The position numbers were made by a program, and so were the translations under genes. From NCBI GenBank assembly GCA_023392755.1, contig JAEWNM010000330.1:1-30309 (forward strand): 30,309 nucleotides of DNA, written 5' to 3'. Shown in pieces: positions 7,741 through 16,146 of this stretch; position 1 is the first letter of the stretch, and the number at the start of each line of letters is the position of its first letter. The notes under the pieces are model-generated. The model worked only from the letters and a program-made list of their open reading frames with translations, made no database searches and was not told the DNA's origin. Source of the stretch: Bacillota bacterium (lineage in GTDB: Bacteria; Bacillota; Clostridia; Christensenellales; Aristaeellaceae).

Positions 7741-10098
7741 ATGACCGAGCGCACCTTAAGGGTACTGGAATTTACAAAGATACGCGAACAGCTGGCAGCC
7801 ATGGCGCTGACGCCCATGGGCGCGCAGCTATGCCGCGATTTGACACCATGCGCGAACCCGGCGCTGATCACGGAGTGGCAGCAGGAAACCGAGGAGGCCC
7901 AGGTGATATTGACTTACCTGGGCGGCCATCCCCTGAACACCTTTGAGGATATTACGGAATACCTGATGCTGGCGGAAAAGGGCGCCACGCTGTCGCCCCG
8001 GCCCCTTTTGCACATTGCCGACTGCCTGCGGGCGGCCAGGGCAGCTCGTTCCGCCCTGGTGACCAGCCGGGAGAATACGCCCCTCATCACCCGTCAGGCA
8101 TCCGGCCTGACCGTTTTGCTCACCTTGGAGCGGGAGATCACCGACGCTATCATCAGCGAGGAGGAAATCGCCGACAATGCCAGCGCGGAGCTGTCAAACA
8201 TCCGCCGCCACATCCGCATCGCCAATGACAAGGTGCGGGAGAAACTGAACGGCATGCTCCACAGCGCGGCTTTCCAAAAGTATTTGCAGGACCCCATTAT
8301 CACCGTGCGCAATGACCGGTACGTACTGCCTGTAAAGCAGGAGTACCGTTCAAGCGTTCCCGGCCTTGTGCACGACCAGTCTTCCAGCGGGGCCACATTG
8401 TTTATAGAACCCATGGCGGTGGTGGAGCTGGGCAATGACATCAAGCAGTGGGCGGCCAAGGAAAAGCAGGAGATTGAACGCATATTGGCATCGCTGTCCG
8501 CCGCGGTGGCCCCTTACACCAAGATGCTCACGGACAACATCGCCATTTTGAGCCGCCTGGATTTTGCCTTTGCAAAGGGCGCGCTGGCCAGGGAAATGCG
8601 GGCTTGCGCCCCCAAAATGAACCAGCGGGGCTTTGTGAAGATCATGCGGGGCCGCCATCCCCTTATCGACCCTCAAAAGGTGGTGCCCATGAACCTGTGG
8701 ATGGGGGAGGAGTTCACTGCCCTTGTGGTCACCGGGCCCAATACCGGCGGCAAGACGGTAACGCTCAAAACCGTGGGCTTGTTTGCGCTGATGGCTCAGG
8801 CCGGCCTGCAGGTGCCGGCCGATCTGGGAACGGAGCTTTCCGTTTTTAATCAGGTGCATGCCGACATCGGCGATGAGCAGAGCATTGAGCAGAGCCTGTC
8901 CACATTCTCCTCCCACATGACCAATATTGTGGATATCATGCGAATGGTAACGCCCGGTGACCTGGTGCTCTTTGACGAGCTGGGCGCGGGCACCGACCCC
9001 ACCGAAGGCGCGGCGCTGGCCCAGACCATACTGGCCCACCTGCTCAAAAGCAAAGTGCGCACCATGGCTACCACCCATTACAGCGAGCTTAAGGCGTTTG
9101 CGCTATCCACCCCCGGTGTGGAAAACGCCAGCGTTGAGTTTGACGTTCAGACGCTGCGGCCCACCTACCGCCTGTCCATCGGCGTACCGGGCAAAAGCAA
9201 CGCTTTTGAGATTTCCCGCAAGCTGGGATTGCCGGAGGCCCTGATCGGCGACGCCAAGGCGCTGCTCACCCACAATACCATCCGCTTTGAGGATGTCATC
9301 GCCAACGCAGAATACCACCGGCAGGTGGCGGAACGCGAGCGCAAACTGGCCGAGGAAGCCCACCAGGAAACCGTACGGCTGCGGGACGAGGCCGAAAAGC
9401 TGCGCCGGGAAGTGGAGGAGAAGCGTGAAACCACCATGCGCAAAGCGAAGGATGACGCCAAACGCGTGCTGGAGAACGCGCGCCGCGAATCAGAAACCAT
9501 ATTGAGCGAGCTCAAGCGCCTGAAAAAGGAAGGGGCGGCGACGCCGGAGCATGAGGCGCAAAAGCTGCGCAAGCGCATGCAGGATGGCATTGAGGCATTG
9601 AGCGAGGGCCTTTCGGTTCCCGCCTTCCGCGTGACCGAGCCGCCCAGGGATCTGCGCGTAGGCGATGAGGTGGAGATACTGCACCTGAACACAAAGGGAA
9701 CGGTTATCGCCAAGCCAGACGACAAGGGCGAGGTGCAGCTCCAGGCCGGCATCATGAAGCTGAAGGCGCATATCAGCCAGCTGCGTCTGGCGAAGGAACC
9801 GGCCAGGAAGCAAACCGCCCGGGTGAGCACGCAGACCTCCGCCGCCATACGCACCGTGCCCATGGAGCTGGACGTAAGGGGCAAGGCCACCGACGAAGCG
9901 CTGCCTGAGGTGGATCAGTACCTGGACGAGGCGGTGCTGGCCTCCCTGGGGGAGGTATCCATCATCCACGGCAAGGGAACCGGGGTGCTGCGCGCCAGCA
10001 TACAGCAGCACCTGCGCCGCCATCCCCATGTGAAAGCCTTCCGCCTGGGCGTGTTCGGGGAGGGCGAGAGCGGGGTTACAGTAGTTACCTTGAAGTGA
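7741..10098 (+). CDS. mutS2: Endonuclease MutS2
   Basis: 785-residue MutS2, a MutS homologue without the mismatch-recognition domain, involved in suppressing recombination and in rescue of collided ribosomes in Bacillus. Walker A is GPNTGGKT near residue 333, Walker B is in LVLFDELGAGTDPTEG, followed by TTHYSELKAFA. A long charged coiled coil (about residues 520-620) leads to a C-terminal Smr nuclease domain with LDVRGK and HGKGTGVLR. I chose ATG 7741 because AAGGA lies nine bases upstream and the N-terminus then reads MTERTLRVLEFTKI as in the family; the in-frame ATG at 7732 is too close to the ribosome site. The 102 bp before it contain only weak hairpins. Confidence 0.97.
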   Translation: MTERTLRVLEFTKIREQLAAMALTPMGAQLCRDLTPCANPALITEWQQETEEAQVILTYLGGHPLNTFEDITEYLMLAEKGATLSPRPLLHIADCLRAARAARSALVTSRENTPLITRQASGLTVLLTLEREITDAIISEEEIADNASAELSNIRRHIRIANDKVREKLNGMLHSAAFQKYLQDPIITVRNDRYVLPVKQEYRSSVPGLVHDQSSSGATLFIEPMAVVELGNDIKQWAAKEKQEIERILASLSAAVAPYTKMLTDNIAILSRLDFAFAKGALAREMRACAPKMNQRGFVKIMRGRHPLIDPQKVVPMNLWMGEEFTALVVTGPNTGGKTVTLKTVGLFALMAQAGLQVPADLGTELSVFNQVHADIGDEQSIEQSLSTFSSHMTNIVDIMRMVTPGDLVLFDELGAGTDPTEGAALAQTILAHLLKSKVRTMATTHYSELKAFALSTPGVENASVEFDVQTLRPTYRLSIGVPGKSNAFEISRKLGLPEALIGDAKALLTHNTIRFEDVIANAEYHRQVAERERKLAEEAHQETVRLRDEAEKLRREVEEKRETTMRKAKDDAKRVLENARRESETILSELKRLKKEGAATPEHEAQKLRKRMQDGIEALSEGLSVPAFRVTEPPRDLRVGDEVEILHLNTKGTVIAKPDDKGEVQLQAGIMKLKAHISQLRLAKEPARKQTARVSTQTSAAIRTVPMELDVRGKATDEALPEVDQYLDEAVLASLGEVSIIHGKGTGVLRASIQQHLRRHPHVKAFRLGVFGEGESGVTVVTLK

Positions 10099-10126
10099 GG
10101 TTATTACGAGCAAACTTGCGGGGTGT

Positions 10127-10194
10127 AACGAGGGGCGCAGCGCCCTCGTTTGAAATCGTGCAGGCTCGATAAAATGACGAAGTCATTTTATCGA
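10127..10194 (+). repeat. Two tandem hairpins between mutS2 and the two-component system
   Basis: First hairpin: AACGAGG (10127-10133) with CCTCGTT (10144-10150), extended by GCGC pairing with one bulge. Second: TCGATAAAATGAC (10166-10178), loop GAA, GTCATTTTATCGA (10182-10194), a perfect 13-bp stem. Neither is followed by a T-run, so they may be processing or stability elements rather than terminators. Confidence 0.6.
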
Positions 10195-10210
10195 AGAAAG
10201 AGGGGAAATC

Positions 10211-10906
10211 ATGAAGGACAGGCCCATGATCCTCCTGGTGGACGATGATCCCAACATCAGCCAGCTGGTGCGGCTGTACCTGGAGAAAGAAGGCTTTGAG
10301 GTGCAAAGCGCGGCCCGCGGCGACGAGGGCCTTGCCGCCTTCCGCCGCAGGCCGCCCAATCTTCTGTTGCTGGATATCATGCTGCCCGGCATGGACGGCT
10401 GGCAGGTTTGCCGCGCCGTGCGCCAGTTCAGCGCCATCCCCATCATCATGCTCACGGCCAAGGATGAAACCTTTGACAAGGTGCTGGGGCTGGAGCTGGG
10501 GGCGGATGACTACCTGACCAAGCCCTTTGAGCCCAAGGAGCTGGTGGCCAGGATCAAGGCGGTGCTGCGCCGCGCTCAGCCCGGATCGGCGGAAGAAAAG
10601 GGTGACGTTATCTCCTTCCCCAACCTGACGGTGAGCCTGAGCCAATATGAGGTGCACTATCAGGGCAAGCTTGTGGAGATGCCGCCCAAGGAGCTGGAGG
10701 TATTGTACTTCCTGGCCTCAAACGCCAACCTGGTGTTTACCAGGGAACAGCTTTTGGAAAAGGTGTGGGGGTTTGATTTTTTCGGCGACAGCCGCACGGT
10801 GGATGTGCATATCAAGCGGCTGCGGGAAAAGCTGCCCGGCTGCGAGGAGTACGGTTGGCAGATACGCACGGTGTGGGGCGTAGGGTACAAGTTTGAAGTG
10901 AAGTAG
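10211..10906 (+). CDS. Response regulator, OmpR/PhoB family
   Basis: 231-residue two-domain regulator. The receiver domain has acidic residues in LLVDDDPN (about 7-14), the phosphoacceptor Asp55 in LLLLDIMLPGMDGW, the switch Thr in MLTAKDE, and the conserved Lys in YLTKPFEPKEL near 104. The winged-helix DNA-binding domain fills the C-terminal half (MPPKELEVLYFLASN, DSRTVDVHIKRLREK, RTVWGVGYKFE). ATG 10211 follows AGAGGGG. The partner kinase starts 16 bp downstream. The signal sensed is unknown; the domain layout matches PhoP/ResD/YycF-like regulators, but assigning one is not possible from sequence alone. Confidence 0.96.
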   Translation: MKDRPMILLVDDDPNISQLVRLYLEKEGFEVQSAARGDEGLAAFRRRPPNLLLLDIMLPGMDGWQVCRAVRQFSAIPIIMLTAKDETFDKVLGLELGADDYLTKPFEPKELVARIKAVLRRAQPGSAEEKGDVISFPNLTVSLSQYEVHYQGKLVEMPPKELEVLYFLASNANLVFTREQLLEKVWGFDFFGDSRTVDVHIKRLREKLPGCEEYGWQIRTVWGVGYKFEVK

Positions 10907-10922
10907 CGCGATGGAGGCGTCC

Positions 10923-12416
10923 ATGTTCCGCAGCATGTTTGCCCGGCTGTTTTCCGTGTTCCTTGGACTTTTGCTGGTGCTCATCACCATATGGGCGCTG
11001 CTTTCCTATACCACCATCCGGGATGACAGGATCAATGCCCGCATGGAGGAGTTGAAAAGCCAGGCCCGGGAGATCGCCTTTCTGGCCAGCCAGGTGGAGG
11101 ACGGTACGTGGAACAAGTATTTTGGGCTTGAATCCTCCGTAGAGCAGTATATGCAGTGGAAGGCCGAGAAGGTATACAACGAATTCGGCGCCTATATCCT
11201 GGTGCTGGACCGGCAGGGCAATGTCCGGCATAATCTGAATAAGACCCTCCGCGATAATATTGATATAGCCCAGACCTTGAGCGGAAGGGAGATACTGGCG
11301 GCCTTGAGCCGTGTGCTTTCGGGCCAGGAGATTAAGGTGCGCACGTATGTTGCGGGGCTGGGCGGCCCGGTGTTCACTGTGGCGGTCCCCTGGATGCAGG
11401 ATGGGGCGGTATTGGGGGCGGTGTTTATCCACACCAGCGCCCAGGTGGTGGAGGCGGAATACAAGAACCTGATCTGGCAGGTGGTGGCGGGGGCCGGAAC
11501 CGCGGTGCTGCTGGCGGTGGTGAGCGTATTCTTCTTCACACGGCAATTGACCAGGCCCTTGAAAAACATGTCCATGGCAGCCGGGGAAATGGCCAGGGGG
11601 AAATTTGACCGGCGGGCCGCGGAGGAGGGCGTTACCGAAATCCGCGAGCTGGCATCCTCCTTCAACTCCATGGCCGGGCAACTAAAGAGCACGGAGGATT
11701 CCCGCAGGGAGTTTGTGGCCAATGTATCCCACGAGCTGCGCTCGCCCATGACCAGTATACAGGGCTTTGTGGAGGGCATGCAGGACGGCACCATTCCCCC
11801 GGAGGAGCATCCCAAATACCTGAAAATCGTGGGGGACGAGGCCAAGCGCCTCACCAAGCTCATTGCCGACCTTCTGGATTTGAGCCGTATGGAGCAGGGG
11901 GAGGCCAAGCCCAATTACCAGAGTTTTGATATCAATGAAATGATCCGCCGGGCGCTGATCAGGCGTATGTCGGATATCGACCATAAGCAGTTGGAAGTGG
12001 ATGTTGATTTTCAGCAGGAACAGTGTTATTGTTGGGGGGACGGCGACCGCATAGAGCAGGTGGTGGTGAACCTTTTGGACAACGCGCTGAAGTTCACCCC
12101 CGAAAAGGGAAAGATCGCCTGGCGGACGCGTTTGGAGGGCAGGCAGGCGCTGATCACCCTGATGGATGACGGGCCGGGCATACTGCCCCAAGATCAGCCC
12201 CATATTTTCGAACGGTTCTACAAGGCGGACAAGGCCCATACCGCGGGCAAGGGCACGGGGTTGGGCCTGAGTATCTGCCGGCGCATTCTTGAAGCCCACG
12301 GGCAAACCATCCGCCTTTTGCCCACGGAAAAGGGCGCCGCCTTTGAATTTACCCTGGAAAAGGGAAAGGAAAAGGTTGGCCGGGATAAGCCGGAACAGGA
12401 GGAGGAAACCCCATGA
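10923..12416 (+). CDS. Membrane sensor histidine kinase
   Basis: 497-residue kinase paired with the preceding regulator. A first membrane segment (about residues 8-29) and a second (LIWQVVAGAGTAVLLAVVSV, near 182-201) bracket an extracytoplasmic sensor of about 150 residues containing FGAYILVLDRQGNV, PAS/dCache-like in appearance. HAMP follows, then the phosphorylated His in FVANVSHELRSPM (about residue 270), the N box LLDNALKFTP, and G boxes DDGPGI and GKGTGLGLSI. ATG 10923 has GGAGG five bases upstream; in-frame ATG 10911 is an alternative. Its stop overlaps the chorismate mutase start by four bases (ATGA), which implies coupled translation with a metabolic gene. Confidence 0.95.
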   Translation: MFRSMFARLFSVFLGLLLVLITIWALLSYTTIRDDRINARMEELKSQAREIAFLASQVEDGTWNKYFGLESSVEQYMQWKAEKVYNEFGAYILVLDRQGNVRHNLNKTLRDNIDIAQTLSGREILAALSRVLSGQEIKVRTYVAGLGGPVFTVAVPWMQDGAVLGAVFIHTSAQVVEAEYKNLIWQVVAGAGTAVLLAVVSVFFFTRQLTRPLKNMSMAAGEMARGKFDRRAAEEGVTEIRELASSFNSMAGQLKSTEDSRREFVANVSHELRSPMTSIQGFVEGMQDGTIPPEEHPKYLKIVGDEAKRLTKLIADLLDLSRMEQGEAKPNYQSFDINEMIRRALIRRMSDIDHKQLEVDVDFQQEQCYCWGDGDRIEQVVVNLLDNALKFTPEKGKIAWRTRLEGRQALITLMDDGPGILPQDQPHIFERFYKADKAHTAGKGTGLGLSICRRILEAHGQTIRLLPTEKGAAFEFTLEKGKEKVGRDKPEQEEETP

Positions 12417-12700
12417 GCGGGGACATTGCCGCGCTTAGGCGGGAATTGGACGGAATTGACCTGGAAATTACGAAGCTGTTTGAGCGGCGCATGGAGGTAA
12501 GCCGCAAGGTGGCGCAGTACAAGCGGGATAACGGTCTGCCCGTTTTGGACGCGGGCCGGGAGGAGCAGGTTTTAAGCACGCGGGTGGATATGCTTTGCGA
12601 CAGGAGCCTTGAACAAAGCGTAAGGGCGCTGTTCAGGGAAATCATGCGCCTGAGCCGCCTTGCCCAGGAGGAACTGCTGAACCGGGGTGATGCGCCATGA
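12413..12700 (+). CDS. Chorismate mutase, AroQ type
   Basis: 95-residue stand-alone AroQ-class chorismate mutase converting chorismate to prephenate for Phe and Tyr. The helical fold and catalytic residues are recognisable: Arg in LRRELDGID, Arg in FERRMEVSRK, Lys in AQYKRD, Asp/Arg/Glu in LDAGREEQVL, and the Ser/Gln pair in MRLSRLAQE. It has no prephenate dehydratase or DAHP synthase fusion. It overlaps the histidine kinase upstream and shikimate kinase downstream by four bases each, so the three genes should be translated together. The two aromatic-pathway genes act at different steps, kinase before chorismate and mutase after it. Confidence 0.94.
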   Translation: MSGDIAALRRELDGIDLEITKLFERRMEVSRKVAQYKRDNGLPVLDAGREEQVLSTRVDMLCDRSLEQSVRALFREIMRLSRLAQEELLNRGDAP

Positions 12701-13215
12701 TGGACCGCCATGTTTTCCTGATTGGGATGCCCGGCAGCGGCAAGAGCAGCCTGGGCAAGCGCCTGGCGGGGAGGCTGGGCTTGCCCTATGTGGACACGGA
12801 CACGGCCATAACCGATATGACGGGGATGACCGTGCAGCAGATTTTTGACGGGCCGGGGGAGCAGGCTTTCCGCAACGCGGAAACCAATTTGCTGATGTAC
12901 CTGGCCGACCAGAAGCCCGCCATCATCTCCACCGGCGGCGGCATGGTGATGCGGGAGGAGAACAGGCTCATCATGCGCAACCAGGGTGTTATTATTTTGA
13001 TCGACAGGCCTCTTGACGATATCCTCTCCGATATCAAGCTGGACCGGCGGCCCATGCTGGCTATAAAGGGCAAGGACGAGGTGGTGCGGCTGTACGAAGC
13101 CCGCATCGACACCTACCGCCGTGTGGCCGACGCGGTGCTGGACAACTCCCAGGGCTATACCAACGGCATTATGAATCTGGAAAAGCTGGTTATGCAATTC
13201 ATGGGTGATATATAG
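12697..13215 (+). CDS. aroK: Shikimate kinase
   Basis: 172-residue kinase phosphorylating shikimate at the 3-OH with ATP, the fifth step to chorismate. Walker A is GMPGSGKSSLGK near residues 9-20. Shikimate-binding Asp is in YVDTDTAI, the FRNAE motif and STGGGMV follow, the lid Arg is in LDRRPML, and a C-terminal Arg in TYRRVADAV. The start overlaps the chorismate mutase stop (ATGA 12697-12700); a second Met follows immediately at 12700. The gene ends only 8 bp from the convergent DUF4180 gene, with no clear terminator between them. Confidence 0.95.
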   Translation: MMDRHVFLIGMPGSGKSSLGKRLAGRLGLPYVDTDTAITDMTGMTVQQIFDGPGEQAFRNAETNLLMYLADQKPAIISTGGGMVMREENRLIMRNQGVIILIDRPLDDILSDIKLDRRPMLAIKGKDEVVRLYEARIDTYRRVADAVLDNSQGYTNGIMNLEKLVMQFMGDI

Positions 13216-13223
13216 CACTTCTA

Positions 13224-13586
13224 TCAGCGGGCTGAGGCTTGGACGAATGATGCCATCCCTTCCTCCGCCGTCGCCTTGAAAAACACCTGGCGGCCCTGGT
13301 TGCTCTCATAAATGAAGTCTTTAAGGCTCCGGCTGGTATAGCCGCTGAAATCGCCGGTAACGGCGATTTTCATGCTATAAGTGGTGAATTTTTGCAGCAC
13401 TTCGCCGGCAAAGCCTGTTTTGAGAATAAAAAAATCCGCCGGCAGGCACTCCCTGGGCACAATGACCCCTATGCAGCCGTCATACGCGGCCGCCGCCATG
13501 CAGTCCAGCGCGTCCGCGGCGGTATTCCATTTTTCCGGGGGACAAAGCACCGCGGCCTTGATCCCTCCATGCGTGATATACTCCAA
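13224..13586 (-). CDS. DUF4180 domain protein
   Basis: 120-residue protein whose body matches the DUF4180 pattern as I recall it: CIGVIVPRECLPADFFILKT, then GEVLQKFTTYSMKIAVTGDF, and SLKDFIYESNQGRQVFF. No enzyme motif or membrane segment is visible and no function is established. The start is a TTG at 13586 with AGGAGG about eight bases upstream; there is no ATG in a suitable place. It follows the HTH gene by 12 bp on the same strand, and the pair appears to be one operon controlled by the promoter/operator at 14041-14097. The family is sometimes found beside HTH regulators, so a role together with the regulator is plausible. Confidence 0.87.
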   Translation of the reverse strand: MEYITHGGIKAAVLCPPEKWNTAADALDCMAAAAYDGCIGVIVPRECLPADFFILKTGFAGEVLQKFTTYSMKIAVTGDFSGYTSRSLKDFIYESNQGRQVFFKATAEEGMASFVQASAR

Positions 13587-13598
13587 AATGCCGCCCTC

Positions 13599-14036
13599 CT
13601 ATTCCTGTTGGCTTGTCAGGGCTGAAATATACGACAATATCGCTTCCATAAAGGGAAGATTGCCCCACAGCATGAGCCGGATTTTCCCCTCCGGCTCCAG
13701 GTACTGCGCCGTGAAAGACGATGTGCCATACTCCGGCGGCTTGACGTTTGCGGCGGCGGTCAGCGTGTTCATGATGCGTATCGCCTCCTCACGGCCGATG
13801 CCCTCCATATCCGCCACGGCGGATATGCTGACCCGCGGTGCGTCAATGCGCAACGGACTGTCCGCATGCCCCTGCGCACCTTCCGCGAACACGCTCAGGT
13901 CATGGCCGGTAATGCGCCAGCTTTTGCCGACTTTGTTGGCGCGAAGCTTGCCTTCCCGGATGTAGCGCTGTACGGTTTTAATGTGCATTTTCAAAAGCTC
14001 TGCCGCTTGCTCGGCGGTGTAATATTTTTCAGGCAT
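13599..14036 (-). CDS. Helix-turn-helix (excisionase/MerR-like) regulator
   Basis: 145-residue protein. The N-terminus is an excisionase-type winged HTH, YYTAEQAAELLKMHIKTVQR followed by YIREGKLRANKVGKSWRI. The C-terminal half (about residues 65-145) is a separate domain, including ISAVADMEGIGREEAIRIMN and GKIRLMLWGNLPFMEAIL, that I do not recognise and that may bind a ligand or dimerise. I chose ATG 14036 because AAGGAG lies seven bases upstream; the longer start at 14054 would run through the ribosome site. The ribosome site is part of the left arm of a large inverted repeat, so the protein probably represses its own operon. This is not a phage excisionase in context: no integrase or att site is visible. 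Confidence 0.88.
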   Translation of the reverse strand: MPEKYYTAEQAAELLKMHIKTVQRYIREGKLRANKVGKSWRITGHDLSVFAEGAQGHADSPLRIDAPRVSISAVADMEGIGREEAIRIMNTLTAAANVKPPEYGTSSFTAQYLEPEGKIRLMLWGNLPFMEAILSYISALTSQQE

Positions 14037-14040
14037 AAAG

Positions 14041-14097
14041 ACGCTCCTTATCATTACTTACAAAAGACATTATAAGTAATGATAGGGAGCGTGTCAA
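14041..14097 (-). promoter_or_regulatory. Consensus promoter with embedded 20-bp inverted-repeat operator for the HTH-DUF4180 operon
   Basis: On the minus strand TTGACA (14097-14092), a 17-base spacer and TATAAT (14074-14069) form a fully consensus sigma-A promoter. The inverted repeat has arms 14041-14060 and 14073-14092, 20 bases each with one mismatch and 12 bases between. The right arm covers the spacer between -35 and -10; the left arm covers the start of the transcript and the ribosome site AAGGAG. This layout is that of a repressor operator. Confidence 0.85.
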
Positions 14098-14174
14098 TAT
14101 GCTTTTGATAACAATCCCTAAAGAAACATTTGCAGAAAAGTCTGCCCGGCTTGCCTTGTGAGGGCATTGTTCTG

Positions 14175-14201
14175 GCCGTTCCCCTTTGAACGGCTATTTT
14201 T
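14175..14201 (+). terminator. Possible small terminator upstream of the peptidoglycan-binding gene
   Basis: GCCGTTC (14175-14181) and GAACGGC (14188-14194) enclose CCCTTT and are followed by TATTTTT. No + strand gene is visible just upstream, so what it would terminate is unclear. Confidence 0.4.
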
Positions 14202-14324
14202 GGCCGGCACAAATGTAAAAGAAATCAAACGGGAATGGCAGGGGGAACCAAACGCACAAGTACGGCGTCTAATGATTGAACATGGAAAACATGACATATG
14301 CAGGATGATATTGGGAGTGATGAA

Positions 14325-16118
14325 ATGAAAAGACTGCTTTGTATTGCAATGGTGGTTTTGCTGATGGTTTCCACGGCCGCGTATGCGGAATCTTCCGGCC
14401 AGCAGGCGCAGACATTTACCCAGGATACCACGGAAGAACGGCTGGTTCGAATGATTCCTGTTTTCGACAGCCTTGCGCACAATATGGTACTTGACAGTGA
14501 GGCTGCCTATGACGCAAGCAGCCCGCAATTTGTCTGGACACAGCTATATTTGTGCGCTGCCAACTGGGGTTTTGCAAACGCCCTCGTAAAGCAGGAGGAA
14601 GGCCGGCTGATCGTTCCCATATGGGTGATGGAGGAATATGCCGCGGCATCCTTTTATGGAATGGACGGCCTTCCGGACAAGCCTGCGGACATGGCGGAAA
14701 TCAGTTTTGACGCCGTTTCCAATGCGTACCGCGTGCAAATGCCGGACGCAGCACAAACCTATGTCATGGTTGAGCGTTTCGCGACAGGGGCCGATGGCGC
14801 AACGCTTGCGGGAGTCGGCATTTATCAGTTGGCAAACGCGCAGCGTTTGGGCGGCCTGTTTGTACAAATGGCCGACAGCATCTACCGTGACGCCCTATCC
14901 GGCGCAAGCTTTCCCTATGGTGTAAAAAGCGCGCAGTTGGAATCGGATGAGGATTTTGCGGGCCTTTTGGTGACCGACTGCCAGCTTCGGTACGTACCTG
15001 ATGATGTTTCGCCCACCGTAACAATGGCGCCGACGCAAACCCCGGCACCCACCGCGTCCACTGCGCCCACCGCCACCTCAACGCCTGCCGCCTCCGAATA
15101 TCCGAAGCTTTCAATGGGCTCCCGCGGCGAGGCCGTAAGTGACCTGCAGAGCCGTTTGAATGAGCTGGGCTATAACAGCGGTTCCAGCGACGGCATATTC
15201 GGTTCGGGTACGAAGCAGGCTGTGCGCTATTTTCAGGATGCCATTGGTGTAACCCAGAACGGTATTGCAACAGATTCCTTGCAGCAGAGGCTGTATGCCT
15301 CCAGCGCACCGGAGTTTGTAAAGTATGTGACGCTTAAGAAGGGCTCCGGCGGCATTCGTGTGGAAAAGCTGCAGGCGCGCTTAAGGGAGCTGGGCTATCT
15401 GGCCGAACCGGCGGACGGTGAATTTGGCAGCCGCACAAAAGAGGCGGTGACGCTGTTTCAAAAGAAAGCGAATCTGAAAAGCGACGGCATAGCGGGTGAG
15501 CGTACGCTGAAGGCTTTGGGAAAAAAGGATGCCCCCCAATGCAATGAATACATCACATTGAAAAAGGGCGATACCGGAAGCCGGGTAAAGGAAATGCAGG
15601 AACGCCTGAAAAAGCTGAACTTCCTGACTAAAGCGGTCTCCGGCACCTATGACAATGATACGGCCGAGGCGTTGCAGGCGTTTATGAAGGCGGCAGGCAT
15701 AGAAGGAAACGGCAAAACTGCCGACACGAACCTGCTGAAGAGGCTGTTCGAATATACGCCCCCGACGCCAACGCCGGCCCCGACGCAGGGTCCTACCGCG
15801 GCGCCCGACCCGACGGCGACGCCTGAGCCGACCGCTACGCCCGAGCCGACGGCGACGCCTGAGCCAACCGCTACGCCGGCGCCTGCGCAGGCCATTGCGG
15901 ATGGGGAATTGAGCGCGTTTGTAACGGAGCTAAACGGGATATTGGCAAGCACCTACAACTCATCTGAAGCCGTGATCTGGCTGCAGCAAAAACTTGGCGT
16001 AACGCAAAACGGCATTTACGACGCTGCCACGAAGGATGCGGTAAGCGCGTATCAAACCGGACAGGGCCTGGCCGCAACCGGCATCGCGGACACGGAAGCC
16101 ATCAACCGGCTGAAATAA
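14325..16118 (+). CDS. Secreted protein with four peptidoglycan-binding modules and Thr/Pro linkers
   Basis: 597-residue exported protein. The signal peptide MKRLLCIAMVVLLMVSTAAYA is followed by an N-terminal domain of about 205 residues that I do not recognise. A TP-rich linker (about 229-257) leads to three PG_binding_1-type modules beginning near SMGSRGEAVSDLQSRL, KKGSGGIRVEKLQARL and KKGDTGSRVKEMQERL. A second linker of PTATPE repeats (about 490-520) precedes a more diverged fourth module (VIWLQQKLGVTQNGIYD). No catalytic domain (NlpC/P60, amidase, LysM, SleB) is evident, so it may anchor or sense cell wall. ATG 14325 has GGGAG seven bases upstream; in-frame 14298 would precede the signal peptide. 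Confidence 0.88.
   Translation: MKRLLCIAMVVLLMVSTAAYAESSGQQAQTFTQDTTEERLVRMIPVFDSLAHNMVLDSEAAYDASSPQFVWTQLYLCAANWGFANALVKQEEGRLIVPIWVMEEYAAASFYGMDGLPDKPADMAEISFDAVSNAYRVQMPDAAQTYVMVERFATGADGATLAGVGIYQLANAQRLGGLFVQMADSIYRDALSGASFPYGVKSAQLESDEDFAGLLVTDCQLRYVPDDVSPTVTMAPTQTPAPTASTAPTATSTPAASEYPKLSMGSRGEAVSDLQSRLNELGYNSGSSDGIFGSGTKQAVRYFQDAIGVTQNGIATDSLQQRLYASSAPEFVKYVTLKKGSGGIRVEKLQARLRELGYLAEPADGEFGSRTKEAVTLFQKKANLKSDGIAGERTLKALGKKDAPQCNEYITLKKGDTGSRVKEMQERLKKLNFLTKAVSGTYDNDTAEALQAFMKAAGIEGNGKTADTNLLKRLFEYTPPTPTPAPTQGPTAAPDPTATPEPTATPEPTATPEPTATPAPAQAIADGELSAFVTELNGILASTYNSSEAVIWLQQKLGVTQNGIYDAATKDAVSAYQTGQGLAATGIADTEAINRLK
15810..15881 (+). repeat. 18-bp coding repeat (PTATPE) with 36-bp higher-order period
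   Basis: Four 18-base units encode PTATPE, PTATPE, PTATPE and PTATPA. Units 1 and 3 are identical in DNA, and units 2 and 4 share a different codon set (ACCGCTACG), so the array grew by duplication of a 36-bp unit. Length polymorphism between strains is likely. Confidence 0.85.
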
Positions 16119-16146
16119 ACGGATTGGCGTTTGCCAAAGGCGATTT

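Noticed and set aside
13599..14036. Excisionase-like gene as a sign of a prophage or integrative element
   Set aside because: No integrase, att-like direct repeat or phage gene nearby; the operon with DUF4180 and its operator fits a local regulator.
14122..14332. Open frame that overlaps the start of the peptidoglycan-binding gene (ends VKEIKREWQGEP... ILGVMK)
   Set aside because: No good start or ribosome site, no family resemblance, and the segment includes a hairpin with T-run; it may be a gene remnant but I cannot support it.
15810..15881. Short regular repeats that might suggest a CRISPR array
   Set aside because: The 18-base units are adjacent without spacers and encode a PTATPE linker in frame.
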